Below, piece after piece: positions 1 through 8,878 of a DNA stretch of 64,000 nt (position 1 is its first letter; the number at the start of each line of letters is the position of its first letter). Both the position numbers and the translations under genes were made by a program. Below the pieces are notes generated by a model, which saw only the letters and a program-made list of their open reading frames with translations, did no database searches and was not told the origin of the DNA. This DNA comes from Deltaproteobacteria bacterium (GTDB lineage Bacteria; Desulfobacterota; Desulfobulbia; Desulfobulbales; SURF-16), in assembly GCA_016219175.1 (NCBI GenBank), contig JACRCD010000039.1:124001-188000 (forward strand), in the 5' to 3' direction.

Positions 1-796
1 ACGGGGTCTCGGTTTGCAAACCGGCGAGTTTTGCCGCTAACGAAACGGCATCGTTGAAATTCCCAAGCTCGTCGACCAGACCCAGGTTTTTAGCCGTCTC
101 TCCTGAGAAAATTCGCCCGTCCGCTACTTTTCTCACATCGTCAGAGGGCAGCTTGCGGCTTTGCGCGATATCAGCGATAAACTGCTCATGCACCTCGTCG
201 AGAAGAGATTGCAACAGCTCACGCTCTTCAGTGGTCAAAGGGCGGCTGGGGGAACCGATATCCTTGAGCTTACCGCTCTTGATAACCTCGTCTCTGTAAC
301 CGATTTTCTGGAAAATCTCCTCCAGATTCGGGAATTTAAAAATTACCCCCATGCTGCCGGTAAGGGTGCCCGGGCTGGCGACAATTTTCCCGGCGCCGAT
401 AGCTGCATAGTAGCCACCCGAGGCGGCAACGGATCCCATGGAGGCTACAACCGGCTTAACCTCGTTGGCCCGGGCAATTTCCCGGAAAATTTCCTGTGAG
501 GCGCCAACCGCGCCTCCAGGGCAGTCAATGCGGACAACAATAGCCTTGATTGATTTGGAAAGCCTGAATTGGAGAATATGGTCTAATGTCTCTTCGGCAT
601 CGGTAATAATGCCTTTTAACTCAATAACCCCTACACTCTCCTTGTCACCGCCCAGAAAAGGCGTTTTCCCGGCCTGTCGATTCAGGGAAAAAACAAAAAA
701 GGTTATTCCGAACCAAAAGAACATCAACATAACCCCCAGAATAAAAAAACCTGTCAGGAGCGGATGCTTTTGGCGAAATAACCTTTCTTGCGGCAT
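1..796 (-). CDS. sppA: Signal peptide peptidase SppA, 3' truncated by window edge
   Basis: Membrane-anchored serine protease of the S49 family that degrades cleaved signal peptides. I translated the minus strand directly: an ATG at 796 opens a frame that runs off the window at base 1, giving about 265 residues. A basic N-terminus (residues 1-12) is followed by one hydrophobic segment (about 13-38). The nucleophile motif SVAASGGYY puts the serine near residue 126, and SGKLKDIGSP puts the general-base lysine near residue 178. The 52-residue spacing is that expected for the short, Bacillus-type SppA. An in-frame TAA lies 9 bases upstream of the ATG, fixing the start. It sits 29 bases behind rpsA and is probably co-transcribed with it. 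The C-terminal end is not visible. Confidence 0.9.
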   Translation of the reverse strand, partial: MPQERLFRQKHPLLTGFFILGVMLMFFWFGITFFVFSLNRQAGKTPFLGGDKESVGVIELKGIITDAEETLDHILQFRLSKSIKAIVVRIDCPGGAVGASQEIFREIARANEVKPVVASMGSVAASGGYYAAIGAGKIVASPGTLTGSMGVIFKFPNLEEIFQKIGYRDEVIKSGKLKDIGSPSRPLTTEERELLQSLLDEVHEQFIADIAQSRKLPSDDVRKVADGRIFSGETAKNLGLVDELGNFNDAVSLAAKLAGLQTETP

Positions 797-825
797 AACA
801 GCGGATTAATTAAAGAAGATGCGTA

Positions 826-2562
826 TCAAGCTTCTTCATTCCTTTCCTGATTATCCATCTCCGATTTTAATAAATCACCCAAGGTGGAAGGGCCTGCCGC
901 AGCCTGCTGCTTTTTATAGTCTTCAAGCTTCATCGTGCTGCTATCGTCACTCATGGCCTTAACGGACAAGCCAATTTTTCTGTCCTTGGCGGAAACACTG
1001 ATTACCTTTGTTTCAATCGTGTCACCGACATTATACATGCCGACAGGGGTATTGACTTTTTCCTTGCTGATCTCGGAGACATGGACAAGACCCTCAATGC
1101 CTTCCTCAACCTCAACAAAAATGCCGAAATCCGTCACATTGGTAATTTTCCCTTGCACCAGCGTGCCGACAGGATATTTTTCAATGGTCTGCTGCCATGG
1201 ATCGGGGGTTAATTGTTTAATCCCCAAGGAAAAACGCTCATTCTCACGGTCAATTTTTAAAACAACCGCTTGAATAGTCTGACCTTTGGCATATTTTTCG
1301 GACGGATGCTTGATACGTTCCGTCCAAGACAGATCGGAAACATGAATAAGGCCGTCAATGCCTTCCTCAATGCCGATAAAAATACCGAAATCAGTGATAT
1401 TTTTAATTTTCCCTTCAATGATGGAGCCAACCGGATAATTTTCGGTAACCAGATCCCAGGGATTCGGTTGCAGTTGCTTCATGCCAAGGGAAATCCGTTT
1501 TGCATCCACATCGATGTTGAGGATGGACACCTCAATTGCATCGCCCACGGAAACAATCTTTGAAGGATGTCTTGTTTTTTTGGACCAGGACATCTCCGAA
1601 ACATGAACCAAGCCTTCCACACCCTCTTCAAGTTCGGCAAACACACCATAATCGGTAATGCTCACCACCTTACCCTGAGCGCGGGAACCGATGGGATATT
1701 TCTGCTCAACGGTTGACCATGGGTCTGATTTCAGTTGTTTAACGCCAAGGGATACCTTGTCGGTATCCTTATCATATTTGAGGACTTTGACCTCAATCTC
1801 CTGTCCAACCTTGAAAAGCTTGGAAGGGTGGGAAACACGTCCCCAGGACAAATCAGTTATATGACAAAGGCCGTCAAGACCGCCAAGGTCAATGAACACA
1901 CCATAATCCGTAATATTTGTAATGGAACCGGTCACCACGGAACCTTCTTCCAGGGATGAACGCATCTCCTGGCGAAGTTTCTGCCGTTCGGACTCCAGTA
2001 TAGCCCGGCGTGAAATAACAACATTGTTCCGTTTGCGGTTAAATTTGAGAATCTTGAAATCGTATGTTTGACCGATCATGTTATCAAGATCTTTAACCGG
2101 ACGAAGATCAATCTGTGAATAAGGCAGAAAAGCAGGAACGCCGATATCTACCGAGAGGCCACCCTTAACGCGGCTTTCAATACGCCCCTGAATGGTGCCG
2201 TCAGCCTCCTGAATACTGGCAATATCTTCCCAGACCTTGATGCCGATAGCTTTCTCACGGGACAGGCGCAAACCGCCCTCAGCTTCGCGTTTTTCAACAT
2301 AGACATCGAAGACATCCCCGATTTTTACTTCTACATCCTCACCCTCGTTTTTAAACTCGCTTAAGGGTATCTCGCTTTCGGACTTGTCGCCGATATCGAT
2401 CACGGCGAAATTGTCGCTCAGGTCGATAATTGTTCCCTGGACGACATCGCCTACATTGGCGACATTTAACTGCTCGTCATTAAAGAGCTCCGCAAAGCTC
2501 ATTCCTTCTTCGATGGACATATAGTCATCTTGCTGTTTGGTTTCTGTTACATTGTTTCCCAT
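826..2562 (-). CDS. rpsA: 30S ribosomal protein S1
   Basis: RNA-binding protein of the small ribosomal subunit that helps recruit mRNA. The 578 residues are built of six S1 (OB-fold) repeats, at roughly 37-105, 120-187, 205-275, 290-360, 377-447 and 464-533. The last four are very alike, each with a TDFGIF or TDYGVF core followed by GLVHVSE or GLIHVSD. The length is the usual one for a six-domain S1. An excellent Shine-Dalgarno, AAGGAGG, lies about 9 bases before the ATG. A plausible promoter lies 37-65 bases upstream. sppA follows after 29 bases, a common pairing in this phylum. Confidence 0.97.
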   Translation of the reverse strand: MGNNVTETKQQDDYMSIEEGMSFAELFNDEQLNVANVGDVVQGTIIDLSDNFAVIDIGDKSESEIPLSEFKNEGEDVEVKIGDVFDVYVEKREAEGGLRLSREKAIGIKVWEDIASIQEADGTIQGRIESRVKGGLSVDIGVPAFLPYSQIDLRPVKDLDNMIGQTYDFKILKFNRKRNNVVISRRAILESERQKLRQEMRSSLEEGSVVTGSITNITDYGVFIDLGGLDGLCHITDLSWGRVSHPSKLFKVGQEIEVKVLKYDKDTDKVSLGVKQLKSDPWSTVEQKYPIGSRAQGKVVSITDYGVFAELEEGVEGLVHVSEMSWSKKTRHPSKIVSVGDAIEVSILNIDVDAKRISLGMKQLQPNPWDLVTENYPVGSIIEGKIKNITDFGIFIGIEEGIDGLIHVSDLSWTERIKHPSEKYAKGQTIQAVVLKIDRENERFSLGIKQLTPDPWQQTIEKYPVGTLVQGKITNVTDFGIFVEVEEGIEGLVHVSEISKEKVNTPVGMYNVGDTIETKVISVSAKDRKIGLSVKAMSDDSSTMKLEDYKKQQAAAGPSTLGDLLKSEMDNQERNEEA

Positions 2563-2598
2563 TAAACTTAATCCTCCTTAGCCAATTTAGAAAAAAAA

Positions 2599-2627
2599 TA
2601 TATACCAGAGGCGAGGAGTAAAAACAA
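2599..2627 (-). promoter_or_regulatory. Probable sigma-70 promoter of rpsA-sppA
   Basis: On the minus strand TTGTTT (2627-2622) and TATATA (2604-2599) are 17 bases apart, and the -10 box lies 37 bases upstream of the rpsA ATG. The match to consensus is good at -10 and partial at -35. This is pattern reading only. Confidence 0.45.
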
Positions 2628-2707
2628 CTTGAAATGATGGTATTTGCGAAAAAATTGCTTGAGAAAAGAACGGGAGCACCCGGGGAAAAAAATAAAACAC
2701 CAGAATG

Positions 2708-3166
2708 CTAAAAACAAAAGGGAGGAAGGCCGGGCAGTTGCCGGCGCGTAAAATAATCGCCAAGAATTTTTTCGTGATCAAAAACCAGGGGCGGCAGATT
2801 GTTTTGGCTAAATATCACGGCATCAAGGGCGTCGTCCGCGGCGTGGGGAGTTCCGGAAGCCCGGGCGATAAATACGGTTGATATGGTGTGCAGGCGGGCG
2901 TCACGCCGCGGATCGGAATAGCTGTGCAGCTGGCAGATCAGGGTAACGTCAAGCCCGGTCTCCTCTTTTGCCTCACGCACAGCAGCGGATTCAAGGCTTT
3001 CACCATAATCGACAAATCCTCCGGGGAGAGCCCAGCCCAATGGCGGATTCCTGCGTTTCACCAGGACAATTCCCGCCCCGATGGCAATAATGATATCAAC
3101 GGTGGGAACCGGATTCCGGTATATTAAATGATGCCCGGTCTTCTCAGGAGACATGCTCAGCCACAC
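2708..3166 (-). CDS. NUDIX hydrolase
   Basis: Small hydrolase (152 residues) of nucleoside diphosphates linked to another moiety. A complete Nudix box, GX5EX7REXXEEXG, runs from GFVDYGES to REAKEETG at about residues 50-72; the two glutamates of REAKEE bind the metal. The substrate cannot be read from sequence. ADP-ribose- or NADH-type pyrophosphatases are the closest in length and style. The start overlaps the end of the upstream HAD gene by about 23 bases, so the two are probably translated from one message. A second methionine at residue 5 could also be the start. No clear terminator is seen between its end and rpsA. Confidence 0.88.
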   Translation of the reverse strand: MWLSMSPEKTGHHLIYRNPVPTVDIIIAIGAGIVLVKRRNPPLGWALPGGFVDYGESLESAAVREAKEETGLDVTLICQLHSYSDPRRDARLHTISTVFIARASGTPHAADDALDAVIFSQNNLPPLVFDHEKILGDYFTRRQLPGLPPFCF

Positions 3167-3740
3167 GGATGCTTTTCAGGATGCCGGGCCAGCTGTCGAT
3201 TGAGGCAAAGCAGTGGCGTCCTCTATTCCAAGGCTGCTCGAAGACGATGGGAAAATAACCTGCGCAGGCCAGCTCGGTGCAGGTTGTCACCCTGTCATCG
3301 ACGAAATATTGCAAGCCGAGTTTTTTGACATAGCGCGCCTTGCCGTCATGATTTCCCATGGCCACAAGCCGTGAATTTCTGTAAACAGAGTCCGGGAGAA
3401 CATGTTGGAGCCATCTGTTGATGGGTTCTTGCATGGGCCTGGCTGTTATGAATGTTAAAGGGGCATGCCATGATAACTCGGTCAAAACGGATACGGCATG
3501 GGGCATGGGCTGCAGGCCGTTTTCTATCGGGGCCGCCAGCAGCCGGGCAAAGATTGTGTTGATCACGGCGGGATCAACGGGCAGGCACTCCTCAACCTGA
3601 AACGAGGTGATATCCTCAGGGAGAATTTTGATGCCGTAATCAGCCAGGGCCAGACGGAGGAAGGCCTCCATTGTATCTGCCACGACGCAGTCAATGTCAA
3701 AGCCGATAAGGCGGGGATGAATTTCCGGATATCTTTCCAT
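3144..3740 (-). CDS. HAD-superfamily phosphatase-like protein
   Basis: Haloacid-dehalogenase-type hydrolase of 198 residues from the ATG at 3740. Motif I is [10 protein letters not shown] (nucleophile Asp near residue 15, second Asp two further on), motif II is probably the T of FITARP, and the acidic motif is FVDDR. This resembles the 5'-nucleotidase / NLI-interacting-like subgroup, but the substrate is unknown. The frame stays open upstream to 3848, which would add 36 residues. I rejected that extension because it reads through a dispersed repeat (3764-3926), and the same peptide appears next to the other repeat copies. The gene overlaps the NUDIX gene downstream. Confidence 0.75.
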   Translation of the reverse strand: MERYPEIHPRLIGFDIDCVVADTMEAFLRLALADYGIKILPEDITSFQVEECLPVDPAVINTIFARLLAAPIENGLQPMPHAVSVLTELSWHAPLTFITARPMQEPINRWLQHVLPDSVYRNSRLVAMGNHDGKARYVKKLGLQYFVDDRVTTCTELACAGYFPIVFEQPWNRGRHCFASIDSWPGILKSIRVAEHVS

Positions 3741-3763
3741 AATGTCAAGGCGCTCATGAATTT

Positions 3764-3926
3764 TGATGGCGTCGTAAAAAATCCGATCTACTGCGTTGTA
3801 GCGCATTTTTGTTCGTTCGGCATACCACATGTATAGCCTCACTCTCAAAAATACACTACGCCTTGTATATCGAATTTTGTTACTTAGCCATCTGGGCTTT
3901 ATCGCCGATTTTTTACGAGTTCATGA
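3764..3926. repeat. Dispersed imperfect palindrome, copy 1
   Basis: A 163-bp element bounded by TGATGGCGTCGTAAAAA on one side and the near-complement TTTTTACGAGTTCATGA on the other. Internally, GTAGCGCATTTTTG is mirrored by CAAAAATACACTACG, so the whole element folds as one long imperfect hairpin. Two further copies lie at 18441-18604 and 24219-24400. This copy occupies the leader of the minus-strand HAD gene, ending 23 bases before its start. It encodes nothing credible and resembles a MITE or REP-like element. Confidence 0.85.
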
Positions 3927-4097
3927 ATTTTTGCTGGTAAATGAATGGAAAATTAACATATTCCAGGACGTAAAAGCAACGCTTCTCTTGACAAACCGGA
4001 GCAAGAGGGGCATAGTCGCAAAAAAATATATGGTATATTTTGGATCTATTCCGGGCCATGCCCCTATTATTAAACCCCAATAAAAGCAGTTTTTAAG

Positions 4098-5063
4098 ATG
4101 AAACTTCCCCCCCTGACCATCGGGCCGTTTACGGCCCCTATTCCCCTTGTTCAAGGAGGCATGTCCATACGTGTATCAACTTCAGCGCTGTCCGCTCCGG
4201 TGGCGGAATGCGGAGGCATTGGCACAATTGGCGGCTCCGCCCTTCCCGTCGAAGAACTCCAGGCGGATATTCGTAAAGCAAAGAGCATGACCAAAGGCGT
4301 CATTGCCGTAAACATCATGTTCGCCATGAAAAATTTCTATAACCTCGTCATGGGCTCCATAGAGGCCGGAGTTGATATGATAGTGACAGGAGCGGGATTT
4401 TCCAGGGATATTTTCAAAATCGGCAAGGATACCAATACCCCGATTGTCAGCATCGTCTCCTCGCCGGCCTTTGCCAGACTGGCGGAAAATCTTGGCGCTG
4501 CCGCGATTATTGTCGAGGCCAAGGAGGCCGGCGGCCACCTGGGAACGGATGTTTCCCTGCGGGAACTTTTCCCGGAAATACGCAAGGTTGTGAAAAAGGT
4601 GCCGCTCATTGCCGCCGGCGGCATTACCAACGGCTACGAAATGGCCGAATTGATGGACAAATACGGGGCTGACGGGGTGCAAATCGCCACCAGATTTGTC
4701 TTGACCAAGGAATGCGCGGTATCGGACGAATTTAAGCAGGTTCTCTTGAACGCCAAAAAGGAAGATGTTGTTCTCACCACATCTCCGGTCGGCTTGCCTG
4801 GAAGGGCGGTCAATACGCCCTTTGTGCGGAAACTCGCCCTCGGCGAAATTATGAAAGCCAAGGAATGCCTGCATAAATGCCTGAAAAAATGCGACCATCA
4901 TTACTGCATCAGCGACCGGTTGATGAAGGCCCACCGTGGTGATTATGAGGAGGGGCTTTTTTTCACCGGGGAAAATGTGTACAAAATGCATGATATTTTG
5001 ACAGTTAAAGAAGTTTTTGATCAATTTGTCAGACAGGCCGAGTCGGTTTACAAAGAGTCATGA
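4098..5063 (+). CDS. Nitronate monooxygenase-like FMN TIM-barrel protein with C-terminal cysteine cluster
   Basis: FMN-dependent TIM-barrel protein of the nitronate monooxygenase / 2-nitropropane dioxygenase / FabK group, 321 residues, cytoplasmic. Visible signatures are the N-terminal PLVQGGMS, the EAKEAGGHLG stretch with the family histidine at residue 147, and the phosphate-binding IAAGGIT and GADGVQIATRF strands. A cysteine cluster, C257-x3-C261-x3-C265-x4-C270, follows the barrel core. This cluster is not part of the classical enzyme and could bind metal or an iron-sulfur centre. In an anaerobe oxidation of nitronates with oxygen is unlikely, so the true reaction is open; a reductase role is possible. 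Shine-Dalgarno is weak. Confidence 0.8.
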   Translation: MKLPPLTIGPFTAPIPLVQGGMSIRVSTSALSAPVAECGGIGTIGGSALPVEELQADIRKAKSMTKGVIAVNIMFAMKNFYNLVMGSIEAGVDMIVTGAGFSRDIFKIGKDTNTPIVSIVSSPAFARLAENLGAAAIIVEAKEAGGHLGTDVSLRELFPEIRKVVKKVPLIAAGGITNGYEMAELMDKYGADGVQIATRFVLTKECAVSDEFKQVLLNAKKEDVVLTTSPVGLPGRAVNTPFVRKLALGEIMKAKECLHKCLKKCDHHYCISDRLMKAHRGDYEEGLFFTGENVYKMHDILTVKEVFDQFVRQAESVYKES

Positions 5064-5214
5064 GCCGGAGCGAAAGCGGGCGGGATTTCGGTTCATCCGG
5101 ACAAAACACGGTTTTCAGCGTGACTGCTTCACCGGCGAATTCCTTTGCGGATGCAACCAGCATAACAATCCGAAGAACTCCCCCCTTGTCTGCTGCGCTA
5201 TTCTACGACGAGAC

Positions 5215-6546
5215 ATGATACAGAGTACAGAGAAAATCCCTGTTCCCGAATGGGAACCCGAGGCGCTTATTGTTCCTCAGTCAGAACATCCGATTTCCAG
5301 CAAAGATATTGACAGAGACGCACTGAAGGTGCTTACCCTGCTTCATCGGGCCGGACATGCGGCCTATCTTGTCGGCGGAGGTGTCCGCGATCTCTATCTT
5401 GGTAAAATTCCCAAGGATTATGATATCAGCACGGATGCCAGGCCCGGGCAGATCCGTAAACTGTTCCGCAACAGCCGGACCATTGGCCGCCGTTTCCGGC
5501 TGGTGCAGATTTTTTTCCCTGATAACAAAATCATTGAAATTTCCACCTTTCGATGCCGCAGCGAATTTGACATTGATGGCGAGGTCAATGTCCTGCCGTC
5601 AAACAACACCTTCGGCAGCGAGGCTGATGACGCCTTCCGCCGCGATCTGACCATCAACGCCCTTTTTTATGACATAGAAAATGAAACCATCATTGACTAT
5701 ACCGGCGGGGTGGCGGATCTCAACAGCCGCATCATACGTATTGTCGGTGATCCTGAGCGAAGAATTATCAGGGATCCCGTGCGGATGCTGAGGGCCATCC
5801 GGCACGCCTCCCGCATTGATTTTTCCATTGAAGACCTGACATGGAATGCCATTATCCGCAATAGTGACAAGCTGCATCACTGCCCGGTTTCCCGTATTCG
5901 CGATGAACTGTTGAAGGATCTCCGTGGCGGAGCAAGCAGCCAATGGCTGCAGCTGGCCGTTGACAGCGGCCTCTTTTTCGTTTTGTTTCCTTTTTATCAA
6001 ACGGTTTTTGCCGACAGGAATAAAGGGCAGCAGGGATTGCTTAAGCGGATTCTGTCCGTGATTGACCGCATTCACCAGGAAAAACAGCAGATGACGGAAC
6101 CATTCATCATGGGTCTTTTTTTCATTCCCTGGGCCCAGCATAATTTTGCCGAAATGAATCTGCCGCTGAAAAATGGACAGATTCATGCCCTGTTCGGCGA
6201 GCTCAGAAATGAATTGGACCACCATCTGCAACATCTCAATATCTCCAAGGCGGCCAAGGAGCATATCGCGGCATTGTTGTCCCGTCTCGGCCTCTTTGCG
6301 GCCAAGGATAATGACGGCGTCTGGCCGGGCTGGCTGACCAAAAAAAGTTACTTCAAGGAAAACTCGCAATTCTATATGGTGTACCGGGAGGCAACAGGCG
6401 GGCAACCGGTTGCCGATCTTGAGCTGCCACGACCTGAAAAAAAATCCCGGGCCCCCAGGCAATCTCCGGGACGCAGTGGTCGAAGTCCGGCCTTCTCGCG
6501 CAAAAAGAGCAAGGGCGGCATTTTCGGCTTGAGGAAAGGCAAATGA
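5215..6546 (+). CDS. pcnB: Poly(A) polymerase / nucleotidyltransferase PcnB
   Basis: Class II tRNA nucleotidyltransferase-family enzyme that adds 3' tails to RNA, 443 residues from the ATG at 5215. The head domain has YLVGGGVRDLYLG and the catalytic pair in KDYDIST. RNSRTIGRRFRLVQIFF and RRDLTINALFYD follow, then RIVGDPERRIIRDPVRMLRAIR. The GRRFRL element favours poly(A) polymerase over a CCA-adding enzyme. The tail is very basic (residues about 405-443), as in PcnB. The frame is open back to 5017, but that part overlaps the previous gene and looks non-coding. The stop overlaps the bioB start as ATGA. Confidence 0.85.
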   Translation: MIQSTEKIPVPEWEPEALIVPQSEHPISSKDIDRDALKVLTLLHRAGHAAYLVGGGVRDLYLGKIPKDYDISTDARPGQIRKLFRNSRTIGRRFRLVQIFFPDNKIIEISTFRCRSEFDIDGEVNVLPSNNTFGSEADDAFRRDLTINALFYDIENETIIDYTGGVADLNSRIIRIVGDPERRIIRDPVRMLRAIRHASRIDFSIEDLTWNAIIRNSDKLHHCPVSRIRDELLKDLRGGASSQWLQLAVDSGLFFVLFPFYQTVFADRNKGQQGLLKRILSVIDRIHQEKQQMTEPFIMGLFFIPWAQHNFAEMNLPLKNGQIHALFGELRNELDHHLQHLNISKAAKEHIAALLSRLGLFAAKDNDGVWPGWLTKKSYFKENSQFYMVYREATGGQPVADLELPRPEKKSRAPRQSPGRSGRSPAFSRKKSKGGIFGLRKGK

Positions 6547-7463
6547 GTCTGAACCGCGCCGAGGTCGAGTCCTGGCTTGAGCTGCCCTGCCGGGAGCTGA
6601 TGGCCAGGGCGCTTGCGGTTAAACTCTCCCGGCGCGGCGAAAGTATTTCGCTCTGTAGCATTATCAACGCAAAATCCGGGCAGTGCAGCGAGGATTGCCG
6701 TTTCTGCACCCAATCCGCCCATTACAAGACCGATACCCCGGTCTATCCCCTGAAAGCAGCAGATGAGATCGTGGCGGCAGCCAGACAGGCTAAAACGGAT
6801 GGCGCCTCGCATTTTTCCCTGGTCAGCAGCGGCAGGGAGATAACCCCTCGTCTCCTGGCTGAGATCACCGGCATCATCACCGCCATCAGAGAGGCGGTTG
6901 ACATTCGGGTCTGCGCCTCGCTAGGCATGGCGTCGCTGCGGGATCTGCAGCTGTTGCAACGCGCGGGACTTTCCCGTTACCATCACAATCTTGAGACATC
7001 GCGGCGGTTTTTCCCCAGGGTTGTCACCACCCACGGCTTTGACGACAGAGTCCGCACCATTGAGGCGGCCCACGACGCCGGGCTGGAAGTCTGCGCAGGC
7101 GGCATTATCGGTCTGGGAGAAAGTGAGGCGGACCGCGTTTCCCTGGCCTTGACCCTGGAGGAGCTGCGCGTTGATTCCGTGCCGTTAAACATTCTTATTC
7201 CGCTGCCAGGCACGCCCATGCAGGACGTCAAACCCCTGGGCATCCATGAAATTCTGCGGGCCATTTCCCTCTTCCGTCTTATTCTGCCGGGTGTCCCTCT
7301 GCGGCTGGCAGCCGGGCGGGAATCAGCCTTGCGCGATTTTATGAGTTCCGCCTTCATGGCCGGGGCCGACGGCATGATGATCGGCGGCTACCTGACCCAG
7401 CGCGGCAGAAGCGCAACTGAAGATCAGCAGTTCGTGGCCGCCATAAAAAACCTCTGGGCATAA
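6543..7463 (+). CDS. bioB: Biotin synthase
   Basis: Radical SAM enzyme that inserts sulfur into dethiobiotin, the last step of biotin synthesis; 306 residues, slightly short for the family. The SAM-binding [4Fe-4S] motif CxxxCxxC is CSEDCRFC near residue 51, followed by the BioB hallmark TQSAHY. Downstream are the conserved VCASLGM, YHHNLET and GGIIGLGE segments. The start codon overlaps the pcnB stop by four bases, so it is translationally coupled, and bioF begins one base after its stop. No bioA, bioD, bioC or bioH is present here. Confidence 0.93.
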   Translation: MSLNRAEVESWLELPCRELMARALAVKLSRRGESISLCSIINAKSGQCSEDCRFCTQSAHYKTDTPVYPLKAADEIVAAARQAKTDGASHFSLVSSGREITPRLLAEITGIITAIREAVDIRVCASLGMASLRDLQLLQRAGLSRYHHNLETSRRFFPRVVTTHGFDDRVRTIEAAHDAGLEVCAGGIIGLGESEADRVSLALTLEELRVDSVPLNILIPLPGTPMQDVKPLGIHEILRAISLFRLILPGVPLRLAAGRESALRDFMSSAFMAGADGMMIGGYLTQRGRSATEDQQFVAAIKNLWA

Positions 7464-7464
7464 C

Positions 7465-8625
7465 ATGGATCGCCAGAACTGGTTGATCGGGCAAAAAAAG
7501 AAAGATCTGTTGCGGCAGCTTACCCCAATTACACGTTCAGCCAGGGGCCGGCTGCTGCTGCAAGGCCATGACCATTCCCCTCTTCATGATTTTTCCTCCA
7601 ACGACTATCTCGGCCTCTCCCTGCACCCCGATTTAATTGCGCAAAGCCATGCTTTCCTCGATCTGGCCGGCTGCGGCGCTGGAGCGGCCCGCCTCATGAG
7701 CGGTGATCTGGCCATGTATCATCTGCTGGAGAAAGAAGTGGCGGAGCTGAAGGGACAGGAGGCCGCCCTGCTGTTTGGCAGCGGCTATATGGCCAATTGC
7801 GGGGTTATACCGGCCTTGACCGGTAGAAACGATGTCATTTTCTGCGATCGCTTGAATCATGCCAGTATCTATGACGGCTGCACCCTGTCGCGGGCCAAGC
7901 TCGTCCGCTTCCGCCACAATGATATGGATCATCTGGAAAAACTTCTCCGCACCCAGCGGGGAAGAGGCGAAGCCCTGATTGTGGTTGAATCCTTGTACTC
8001 CATGGATGGGGACCGTTGCCCCCTGCGTGAGGTGGTGCGGCTCAAGGAAAAATTCAATTGCCTGCTCATGGTTGATGAGGCCCATGCCACCGGGGTTTTC
8101 GGGGATAATGGCGGCGGAGTCAGCGAAGAAGACGGAGTCGCGAGCCGGATTGACATCGCCATGGGCACCTTTGGCAAGGCCTTGGGCAGCTACGGGGCCT
8201 ATGTGGCCGGCTCGCAGAGTATGATGGATTATCTGGTCAACCGGGCCAGAACCTTTATCTACTCCACCGGCTTGCCCCCGGCAGTGATCGGGGCCTCTCT
8301 TGCCGCCATAAGAATCGTCCGGCGCCAGCCGGAGCTGCGGCTGGATCTTTTTGAGAAAGTAGCTGTTTTCAAATCCGCCTTGCGCGCCGGGGGGCTGACT
8401 GGTCTTGGCCCGTCCCAGATTGTGCCCGTGGTGGCGGGGGAAAGCGGCCGAGCCGTGAAGATTGCGCGGGCGCTGCGGGACCAGGGGGTTTTTGTTACTG
8501 CCGTTCGGCCGCCCACCGTGCCGCAAGGCACGGCCAGGCTGCGTTTTTCCGTCACCAGGCATCTCAGCAAGGAGACAGTTGCCCAGGCGGCCGCCCTTTT
8601 AATCTCCGCCCTCCGTCTGCATTGA
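7465..8625 (+). CDS. bioF: 8-amino-7-oxononanoate synthase
   Basis: PLP-dependent alpha-oxoamine synthase condensing pimeloyl thioester with L-alanine, the first committed ring-building step of biotin synthesis; 386 residues, normal length. Signatures are FSSNDYLGLS near the N-terminus, SLYSMDGD, VDEAHATGVFG, and the Schiff-base lysine in GTFGKALGSYGAY near residue 237. It directly follows bioB, and the pairing supports BioF over the related KBL or serine palmitoyltransferase enzymes. A GC-rich repeat begins one base after its stop codon. Confidence 0.92.
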   Translation: MDRQNWLIGQKKKDLLRQLTPITRSARGRLLLQGHDHSPLHDFSSNDYLGLSLHPDLIAQSHAFLDLAGCGAGAARLMSGDLAMYHLLEKEVAELKGQEAALLFGSGYMANCGVIPALTGRNDVIFCDRLNHASIYDGCTLSRAKLVRFRHNDMDHLEKLLRTQRGRGEALIVVESLYSMDGDRCPLREVVRLKEKFNCLLMVDEAHATGVFGDNGGGVSEEDGVASRIDIAMGTFGKALGSYGAYVAGSQSMMDYLVNRARTFIYSTGLPPAVIGASLAAIRIVRRQPELRLDLFEKVAVFKSALRAGGLTGLGPSQIVPVVAGESGRAVKIARALRDQGVFVTAVRPPTVPQGTARLRFSVTRHLSKETVAQAAALLISALRLH

Positions 8626-8626
8626 T

Positions 8627-8715
8627 GCCGAAGCCCCTTGCGCGGGCGCGGGACAAACCTTTTCCCCATGAGATTATTTTGTTTTCCGCCGAAGCCCCTT
8701 GCGCGGGCGCGGGAC
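8627..8715. repeat. Two identical 28-bp repeats separated by 33 bp (CRISPR-like geometry)
   Basis: A 28-base sequence starting GCCGAAGCCCCTTGC occurs at 8627-8654 and again, identically, at 8688-8715. A 33-base AT-richer segment lies between them. Repeat and spacer sizes match a one-spacer type I array, and the flank after 8716 is AT-rich like a leader. The repeat lacks a clean internal palindrome and no cas gene is in the window. It may be a CRISPR remnant or a chance duplication. Confidence 0.4.
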
Positions 8716-8802
8716 GGCAAAATATCCTGTTGATATTTTGAAAAGTTACCCTTATCATTAAATGGTCCTCGCGAGTGTCATGGATAGTACCCCATAGTGT
8801 TT

Positions 8803-8877
8803 TCCCGTTACGGGAGTCTGATTTTCCGGGAGCCGCCAGGAATTTCGGCGGAGTAATTACCCTGTCTAAACAGGCGG
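8803..8877 (+). promoter_or_regulatory. Structured leader before the sensor kinase gene
   Basis: Three short inverted repeats in a row precede the kinase start: TCCCG-TTA-CGGGA at 8803-8815, CCGCC/GGCGG at 8833-8851, and CCTGT-CTAA-ACAGG around 8863-8876. The last overlaps the AGGCGGG ribosome-binding region before the ATG at 8879. They could form small hairpins affecting translation or serve as operator sites. No known riboswitch class was recognised. Confidence 0.35.
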
Positions 8878-8878
8878 G

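Noticed and set aside
3741-3848. N-terminal extension of the HAD-type gene to the ATG at 3848
   Set aside because: It is translated from dispersed repeat copy 1; the same peptide appears from copy 2. The start at 3740 fits the family better.
4182-5024. 280-residue minus-strand frame opposite the nitronate-monooxygenase-like gene
   Set aside because: Antisense shadow of a clearly conserved flavoprotein; composition is rich in His, Gly and Phe with no domain.
5017-5214. Upstream extension of pcnB
   Set aside because: It would overlap the preceding gene by 47 bases and has no resemblance to PcnB N-termini.
7633-8562. 309-residue minus-strand frame opposite bioF
   Set aside because: Antisense shadow; bioF motifs on the plus strand are complete.
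8627-8715. Calling a confirmed CRISPR array
   Set aside because: Only two repeats and one spacer, no cas genes, and the repeat has no clear stem; listed as CRISPR-like only.
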